10,655 nt of DNA, taken from Maribacter sp. (GTDB lineage Bacteria; Bacteroidota; Bacteroidia; Flavobacteriales; Flavobacteriaceae). The position numbers and the translations under genes are program-made. Of the stretch, positions 5,740 through 10,655 are shown piece after piece; the stretch's first letter is position 1; each line of letters opens with the position of its first letter. The stretch is from contig JABDKZ010000130.1 of NCBI GenBank assembly GCA_013001935.1, positions 1-10,655 of the forward strand, read 5' to 3'. The notes beneath the pieces were generated by a model. The model did not search any database, was not told where the DNA came from, and saw only the letters and a list, made by a program, of their open reading frames with translations.

Positions 5740-7080
5740 CTATTCAAGCTTTGTTTCACCTTCATTATCTAATTCGTCCAATGTCTTTTTCTCTTTCGCT
5801 ATTTGGTTTGTTAGGTTCAAGTCAATAGCCTTCGTTTCCTCGGTCTCAATGTCCATAATGTTGGGATCAGAGAGATCTTCATCCAAAAGGCTTCCCATTT
5901 TTTTGCCGTCTTTGATCATGGCCCATGTCATAATCAAACTAGTGCCAATGATTACAAATAATAAGATCCCCGATTCAAAAGTCGCTACCTGTGCTTCTTT
6001 GGGTATAGCGTAGAATAAAAGGACCGTTATCAATCCACGTGGGGCTATGAATAATTGTGGCCTAATATCGCTTCCGAAAAATGTACGGAGTATTATGAAA
6101 CGTATGCCATAAATGGAAGCAATGATCAAAAGGCTCACCAAGACTACACTCAAACTGGCCAAGGAGGACATGACAATCGTAATACCGAATATCACGAAGA
6201 AAAAGGTACGAACAATAAAGGCAGTTTCTAAGGTGATGATATGTAATTCATGGTAAATCTGGTTGACCTTTTCCTTCTCCAAAAAAGTCGCGAATTTGCC
6301 CGGGAAGAAAAGTTTGACATTGGCGATGACGAGTCCGAATATTAAAATGATGATTAGTGATGAAAGGTGGAATTTTTTTCCAATGGCATATAGCAAAAGG
6401 AGTACAGCAATCAATAAAAACAATTTCGCTGGACTCTTGATCCGTTGAAAAATAAGGATTATGGCGTAGCTAGCAGCTAATGCTATGACAATTGTTATCA
6501 GAATATTAATTGCAAATCCGGCAAAACCTGTATCCTCTGCAGGGTTTAATCCGCCAATTAAAAAGTAGAACATCATTATCCCCATAATATCGGAAAAGGT
6601 GCTTTCGTAAATGTGGAACTCCTTTTTTATTTCAGATAGTCCACTTACACTCGGAATAATAATGGCACTTGATAAAATAGATAATGGCGTTGCATACAAC
6701 CAGGCCGATTGCATCGACATATCTGGTATGAATTGGTGCAAAATGAGTGCGGCAACCCATGCCGAACCAACGAGGCCTACTAGGGCAATAGCCATGGCTT
6801 TTAATATTGGAATTATTTTTTCTTTTTTAAGTTCAAGTTCCAACGCAGCTTCAAGCACTATCATAATTAACCCGACAATTCCCAGAATTTCAAGGGCTCC
6901 TTCAAATTCGGGTTTTTCAGGCACAAAATAACCCAATACATATTGAAGGATTATACCAAGAACGATGAGCATCAATACTGAGGGAATGTTCGTTTTTTTT
7001 GAAATTCCATTAAACCAAAAAGACAGGATTACAATAATCGATGCTTCAATTATCATATTGTATGATGTGAAAATTTCCAT
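5740..7080 (-). CDS. cation:proton antiporter (CPA superfamily)
   Basis: This 446-residue membrane protein has about twelve hydrophobic segments up to about residue 390, and a 55-residue charged tail. Family landmarks are visible: the unwound-helix region LSILSSAIIIPSV (133-145); the ion-binding helix YESTFSDIMGI (158-168), with E159 and D164 in the places of the CPA1 motif ESxxND; the FIVRTFFF helix (288-295, R291); and APRGLI (346-351), like the GPRG region of NhaP/NHE proteins. It probably exchanges Na+ or K+ for protons at the cytoplasmic membrane for pH and salt homeostasis; the ion cannot be decided. No TrkA-N or TrkA-C domain is attached, unlike KefB/C. S163 stands where N or D is usual. 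ATG 7080 starts just ahead of the first membrane helix. The gene is divergent from rimP, with 191 bases between the two start codons. Confidence 0.87.
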   Translation of the reverse strand: MEIFTSYNMIIEASIIVILSFWFNGISKKTNIPSVLMLIVLGIILQYVLGYFVPEKPEFEGALEILGIVGLIMIVLEAALELELKKEKIIPILKAMAIALVGLVGSAWVAALILHQFIPDMSMQSAWLYATPLSILSSAIIIPSVSGLSEIKKEFHIYESTFSDIMGIMMFYFLIGGLNPAEDTGFAGFAINILITIVIALAASYAIILIFQRIKSPAKLFLLIAVLLLLYAIGKKFHLSSLIIILIFGLVIANVKLFFPGKFATFLEKEKVNQIYHELHIITLETAFIVRTFFFVIFGITIVMSSLASLSVVLVSLLIIASIYGIRFIILRTFFGSDIRPQLFIAPRGLITVLLFYAIPKEAQVATFESGILLFVIIGTSLIMTWAMIKDGKKMGSLLDEDLSDPNIMDIETEETKAIDLNLTNQIAKEKKTLDELDNEGETKLE

Positions 7081-7129
7081 AGTTTGTAGTTGTTGGTCTT
7101 ATTGATAAAATTAGCATTTTAATATCACT

Positions 7130-7141
7130 TTACAGCTGTAA
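7130..7141. promoter_or_regulatory. 12-base perfect palindrome between divergent genes
   Basis: TTACAGCTGTAA is a perfect inverted repeat between the antiporter and rimP starts. It could be an operator for a dimeric regulator of the antiporter gene, since it lies about 50 bases upstream of that start codon. Only its symmetry and place support this. Confidence 0.25.
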
Positions 7142-7176
7142 TGATAGTAATGCGCTACATCGCGTAAATAAGCTTG

Positions 7177-7204
7177 TTGTAGAAAACAAAATGTTGTATA
7201 TTTG
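7177..7204 (+). promoter_or_regulatory. promoter of the rimP-nusA-infB operon
   Basis: TTG at 7177-7179 and TATATTTG at 7197-7204 are separated by 17 bases and match the Bacteroidota -33/-7 promoter pattern well. Transcription would begin near 7210, giving a leader of about 60 bases that contains the hairpin at 7234-7254. Confidence 0.6.
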
Positions 7205-7233
7205 CACCACTGAAAGGATATTTAGGTATTCAT

Positions 7234-7258
7234 GAGGGGACAATTTGTCCCCTCTTTT
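7234..7258 (+). promoter_or_regulatory. strong hairpin plus T run in the rimP leader
   Basis: GAGGGGAC (7234-7241) pairs with GTCCCCTC (7247-7254) in a perfect GC-rich eight-base stem with the loop AATTT. Four T (7255-7258) follow directly. It looks like an intrinsic terminator but lies between the operon promoter and the rimP start at 7272. It could serve as an attenuator, a protein-binding site for autoregulation or an mRNA stabiliser. Confidence 0.55.
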
Positions 7259-7271
7259 GTTACAAATAGTT

Positions 7272-7733
7272 ATGTTGAAAGACAAAGTTAGGACGCTATT
7301 GAACGAGGCCCTGGACCAGGATAAATCGCTGTTTTTAATTGATTTTAGTATGGGCGCTGATAATGGGATTAAAGTTGTGCTGGATGGTGACAAAGGTGTT
7401 AGTGTTCAGGATTGCATGAAGGTTAGTCGGGCTATAGAACACAACTTGGATAGGGAAGAAGAGGATTTTTCGTTGACAGTGACTTCAGCAGGAGCTGCAT
7501 CACCAATGGTGATTCCCAGACAGTATAAAAAGAATGTTGGTAGAAAAGTAAAAGTTCAGACATCAGAAGATGTTTATGAAGCTAATCTTATTGATGCCAA
7601 TGAAAATGGGATTGTTTTGGAATGGAAAGCAAGAGAACCCAAACCAATAGGAAAAGGTAAGAGAACCGTTCAGAAAAAAAAAGAAATTACCTTTTCTGAT
7701 ATAAAGGAAGCAAAAGTTATATTAAAATTTTAA
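7272..7733 (+). CDS. rimP: ribosome maturation factor RimP
   Basis: RimP binds the 30S subunit and is needed for its late maturation. The 153 residues show the two-domain RimP pattern. The N-terminal alpha/beta domain has FLIDFSMGADNGIKVVLDGD (about 21-40) and the signature VSVQDCMKVSRAIEHNLD (43-60). The strand SLTVTSAGAASPM follows (about 67-79, SAG in place of the common SPG). A C-terminal SH3-like domain completes the protein, with RQYKKNVGRKVKV and a lysine-rich end. I chose ATG 7272 over the in-frame TTG at 7245. The TTG codon lies inside the leader hairpin, and the nine extra residues do not fit the family start, which is usually M-x-K-x-K-V. It is the first gene of the operon and ends 13 bases before nusA. 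Confidence 0.95.
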   Translation: MLKDKVRTLLNEALDQDKSLFLIDFSMGADNGIKVVLDGDKGVSVQDCMKVSRAIEHNLDREEEDFSLTVTSAGAASPMVIPRQYKKNVGRKVKVQTSEDVYEANLIDANENGIVLEWKAREPKPIGKGKRTVQKKKEITFSDIKEAKVILKF

Positions 7734-7746
7734 TTCTAGTACACAG

Positions 7747-8979
7747 ATGGAAAATATTGCGCTGATTGAATCTTTCTCGGAATTTAAAGATGATAAATTC
7801 ATAGACAGGGTAACTTTAATGGCGATTTTAGAAGATGTTTTTAGAAACGCCCTTAAAAAGAAATTCGGCTCTGATGAGAATTTCGATATAATTATCAACC
7901 CAGATAAGGGGGATTTGGAAATTTGGCGAAACCGCATCGTTGTTGAAGATGGGGAAGTAGAAGAGCCCAATGAAGAGATTTCATTGTCCGAAGCACAGAA
8001 AATTGAACCGGATTTTGAGGTGGGTGAGGATGTATCGGAAGAAGTAAAATTAATAGATTTAGGAAGAAGGGCGATTTTGGCATTACGTCAAAACTTGATT
8101 TCTAAAATCCATGAGCATGATAATACGACCATTTACAAGCAATTTAAAGATCTTGAGGGTGAAATCTATACGGCTGAGGTTCACCATATAAGGCATAAAG
8201 CGATTATTTTGTTGGATGATGAGGGTAATGAGATTATTTTGCCGAAAGATCGCCAGATTCCTTCCGACTTTTTTAGAAAAGGGGATAATGTAAGAGGTAT
8301 CATAGAAAGCGTTGAGCTTAAAGGTAACAAGCCTTCAATAATTATGTCAAGGAGCTCCCCACGCTTTTTAGAACAACTTTTCTTTCAGGAAATTCCTGAA
8401 GTTTTTGACGGCCTTATTTCGATTAAAAAAGCGGTCCGTATTCCGGGCGAAAAAGCAAAGGTAGCGGTAGATTCTTATGATGACCGTATTGATCCAGTCG
8501 GAGCCTGTGTGGGTATGAAAGGGTCTCGTATACATGGTATTGTAAGGGAATTAGGGAATGAAAATATCGACGTAATAAACTGGACAAACAATCCTCAATT
8601 GTTGGTAACTAGGGCTTTGAGTCCAGCAAGGGTTTCATCGGTTAAATTAAACGATGAGAAAATGACGGCTCAGGTTTATCTAAGACCAGAGGAAGTTTCC
8701 AAGGCAATTGGTAGGGGAGGTCATAACATAAGATTGGCTGGTCAACTTACAGGGTATGAGATTGATGTATTCCGTGAAGGTGTTGAAGAAGATGTGGAAT
8801 TAGCCGAATTCTCTGATGAAATCGATGCGTGGATCATCGAAGAATTCAAGAAAATAGGTATGGATACAGCAAGAAGTGTCTTGGAGCAAGATGTTGATGA
8901 CCTTGTGAAAAGAACCGATTTGGAAGAGGAAACAATTTCTGAGGTAGTACGTATACTAAAGGAAGAATTAGAAGATTAG
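7747..8979 (+). CDS. nusA: transcription termination/antitermination protein NusA
   Basis: NusA binds RNA polymerase and nascent RNA, modulating pausing, termination and rRNA antitermination. The 410 residues contain the polymerase-binding N-terminal domain (about 1-128), an S1 domain (about 135-200, GEIYTAEVHHIRHKAIIL onward), KH1 with VGACVGMKGSRIHGI (251-265) and KH2 with VSKAIGRGGHNIRLAG (317-332). A short C-terminal helix-hairpin-helix-like region (about 370-410) ends in an acidic tail. The long paired acidic repeats of E. coli NusA are absent, which accounts for the shorter length. The order rimP-nusA-infB is the widely conserved bacterial arrangement. ATG 7747 follows rimP by 13 bases without a Shine-Dalgarno sequence, as usual in Bacteroidota. 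Confidence 0.96.
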   Translation: MENIALIESFSEFKDDKFIDRVTLMAILEDVFRNALKKKFGSDENFDIIINPDKGDLEIWRNRIVVEDGEVEEPNEEISLSEAQKIEPDFEVGEDVSEEVKLIDLGRRAILALRQNLISKIHEHDNTTIYKQFKDLEGEIYTAEVHHIRHKAIILLDDEGNEIILPKDRQIPSDFFRKGDNVRGIIESVELKGNKPSIIMSRSSPRFLEQLFFQEIPEVFDGLISIKKAVRIPGEKAKVAVDSYDDRIDPVGACVGMKGSRIHGIVRELGNENIDVINWTNNPQLLVTRALSPARVSSVKLNDEKMTAQVYLRPEEVSKAIGRGGHNIRLAGQLTGYEIDVFREGVEEDVELAEFSDEIDAWIIEEFKKIGMDTARSVLEQDVDDLVKRTDLEEETISEVVRILKEELED

Positions 8980-9021
8980 CTATATATTAGCAGCAGTTTA
9001 TAGAATTAGGAATTACTATTT

Positions 9022-10655
9022 ATGGCAGATAATGCAACAATAAGGCTCAATAAAGTCCTGAGGGAACTTAATATTTCTTTGGACAGGGTGGTTGAATTTC
9101 TCAAGTCAAAAGGGCATGAGATAGAGGCAAGACCCACCACGAAAATATCTGAGGAAGTGCATCAAGTACTCTTGGATGAGTTCCAGACGGATATGAGCAA
9201 AAGAGTTGCCTCCCAAGAAGTTGGGGAAGAAAAGCGCAAGGAGAAAGAAGCCATTAGATTGCAGTTAGAGCAAGAGCAGGAAGAGCGCAGAATAGCCCGT
9301 GAAAAACGTGCAGAATCTGCCGGTCGCATCATAAAGGCCAAGGCGGAGCTCTCAGGACCTAAAACTGTGGGCAAGATTGATTTGGAGCCAAAGAAAAAAG
9401 CCAAGGCCGTTGTTGAAGAGAAAAAGGCAGAGCAGGAAGAAGTTAAGGAAGAAGTTGCTCCAGTAGAAAAAATTGAGGCTGTTGAGAAGGCGGAAGAAGT
9501 GGTTAAAAAAGAAGAAAAGCTAGAAGAAACCCCTTCTGAAGAAAAAGAGACACCAACAGAAGATGAGAAAATAGCAACACAGTATAAAAAGCTATCCGGT
9601 CCTAAGATCTTGGGCGATAAGATTGATCTAAGCAAATTCAGTAAGCCAAAAAAGAAGAAAGAAGAACCAAAAGCTGCTACTGAAAGTACAGACAAAAAGA
9701 AAAGAAGAAAGAGAATAGTAAGTTCTCCTGGTAGACCTGGAAAAGGTGCTCCCTCTAGAGGAGGTGGTCCGGGGGCAAGAAAAGGAGGAAAACGTTTTGC
9801 AACAGTAAATAAGGTTGAGCCATCTGAAGAAGATGTGCAAAAGCAAGTTAGGGAAACCCTTGAAAAATTGCAGGGTAAGTCAAAAAAAGGCAAAGGGGCT
9901 AAATATCGTCGAGATAAAAGAGATCAACACCGTCAGCAAACAGAAGCTGACCTTGAGCTACAGGAAATTGAAAGTAAAACCCTGAAAGTAACAGAATTTG
10001 TAACGGCAAATGAAGTTGCGACCATGATGAATGTAAGCACAACTGAAATCATTTCTGCATGTATGTCTTTGGGTATTATGGTGACTATGAACCAGCGATT
10101 AGATGCTGAGACCCTTTCAATTGTAGCAGAAGAGTTTGGTTATGAAGTGGAATTTGTAACCGCAGATATTGAAGAGAGTATTGTTGAGGAAGTCGACGCC
10201 CCGGAAGATTTATTACCCAGGGCACCCATAGTTACCGTTATGGGTCATGTTGATCATGGTAAAACTTCTTTGTTGGATTATATTCGTGAAGAAAATGTGA
10301 TAGCAGGTGAGAGTGGGGGAATTACCCAACATATTGGCGCTTATGGTGTAACTCTCGCAGATGGCCAGAAAATATCATTTCTAGATACCCCTGGACACGA
10401 AGCTTTTACAGCGATGCGTGCACGTGGAGCCCAAGTCACCGATATTGCCATAATTGTAGTAGCGGCTGATGACGATATAATGCCTCAAACCAAAGAGGCC
10501 ATCAGTCATGCACAGGCAGCAGGCGTGCCTATTGTTTTCGCGATAAATAAAATAGATAGGCCAACGGCCAATCCAGAGAAGATCAAAGAAGGTCTGGCTC
10601 AAATGAATTTGTTGGTCGAAGATTGGGGAGGTAAAATACAATCCCATGATATTTC
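9022..10655 (+). CDS. infB: translation initiation factor IF-2 (N-terminal 544 codons; cut by the window edge)
   Basis: IF-2 is the GTPase that brings initiator fMet-tRNA to the 30S subunit and promotes 50S joining. An IF2_N-like helical module lies at about 3-35 ([20 protein letters not shown]). A long charged linker of Lys/Glu-rich, low-complexity sequence follows (about 60-310). It has two SGPK...KIDL motifs and a basic Gly/Arg-rich patch near 235-265. A second IF2_N domain spans about 320-380. The GTPase domain shows G1 GHVDHGKT (408-415), the G2 region [10 protein letters not shown] (432-441), G3 DTPGH (455-459) and G4 NKID (509-512), all intact. The frame stays open to the last base, so domains II to IV lie outside the window. 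The ATG lies 42 bases after nusA. I see no promoter in the gap, so it is probably cotranscribed. Confidence 0.96.
   Translation, partial: MADNATIRLNKVLRELNISLDRVVEFLKSKGHEIEARPTTKISEEVHQVLLDEFQTDMSKRVASQEVGEEKRKEKEAIRLQLEQEQEERRIAREKRAESAGRIIKAKAELSGPKTVGKIDLEPKKKAKAVVEEKKAEQEEVKEEVAPVEKIEAVEKAEEVVKKEEKLEETPSEEKETPTEDEKIATQYKKLSGPKILGDKIDLSKFSKPKKKKEEPKAATESTDKKKRRKRIVSSPGRPGKGAPSRGGGPGARKGGKRFATVNKVEPSEEDVQKQVRETLEKLQGKSKKGKGAKYRRDKRDQHRQQTEADLELQEIESKTLKVTEFVTANEVATMMNVSTTEIISACMSLGIMVTMNQRLDAETLSIVAEEFGYEVEFVTADIEESIVEEVDAPEDLLPRAPIVTVMGHVDHGKTSLLDYIREENVIAGESGGITQHIGAYGVTLADGQKISFLDTPGHEAFTAMRARGAQVTDIAIIVVAADDDIMPQTKEAISHAQAAGVPIVFAINKIDRPTANPEKIKEGLAQMNLLVEDWGGKIQSHDI
9349..9630 (+). 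repeat. two SGPK-type protein motifs in the IF-2 linker
   Basis: [12 protein letters not shown] (residues 110-121, bases 9349-9384) and [13 protein letters not shown] (residues 191-203, bases 9592-9630) are near-identical peptides about 80 residues apart in an otherwise low-complexity linker. The synonymous bases differ, so the similarity is held at the protein level. Confidence 0.6.

Noticed and set aside
7245..7271. TTG start extending RimP by nine residues
   Set aside because: The codon lies within the leader hairpin and the extra residues do not match the family; ATG 7272 gives the normal length.
9162..9893. Long reverse-strand open frame (243 codons) opposite infB
   Set aside because: It is antisense to the Lys/Glu-rich linker of IF-2. 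Its Ser/Phe-rich composition is what the complement of AAG/GAA-rich DNA produces.

Overview
The window comes from a member of the Bacteroidota, most likely a marine Flavobacteriaceae (Maribacter/Zobellia-like). The grounds are AT-rich DNA, genes without Shine-Dalgarno sequences, several TAnnTTTG promoter boxes of the Bacteroidota type, a DUF2723 (GT117) membrane protein, and a rimP-nusA-infB operon whose protein sequences have a flavobacterial character. The genus is a guess from general familiarity.

Layout. (1) 80-1309 (+): a membrane-anchored calcineurin-like metallophosphoesterase of the YkuE type. (2) 1402-1698 (+): a thioredoxin-fold protein that has lost both active-site cysteines. (3) 1794-5138 (-): a large DUF2723/GT117 membrane protein, convergent with the thioredoxin gene. 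(4) 5284-5739: a tRNA-Gln(UUG) with promoter and terminator, followed by about 310 bases without a gene. This stretch holds a second copy of the tRNA 3' end, a second terminator and fragments of dispersed repeats. (5) 5740-7080 (-): a CPA-type cation/proton antiporter. (6) 7197-10655 (+): a promoter, a leader hairpin and the rimP-nusA-infB operon, with infB running off the right edge.

How the genes work together: only rimP-nusA-infB forms a clear functional unit (30S maturation, transcription elongation/termination, translation initiation). The other genes look like independent single-gene units placed side by side in a core chromosome region.

I found no defence island, CRISPR array, prophage or transposase, and no convincing new multi-gene system. 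The most unusual part is the stretch behind tRNA-Gln. It looks like a diverged tandem copy of the module 'tRNA 3' end, terminator, CTAGnACGAGArG', with small repeat elements lodged in it. Other points worth a look are the cysteine-free thioredoxin, the O-glycosylation-like sequons in the tail of the GT117 protein, and the strong hairpin in the rimP leader.
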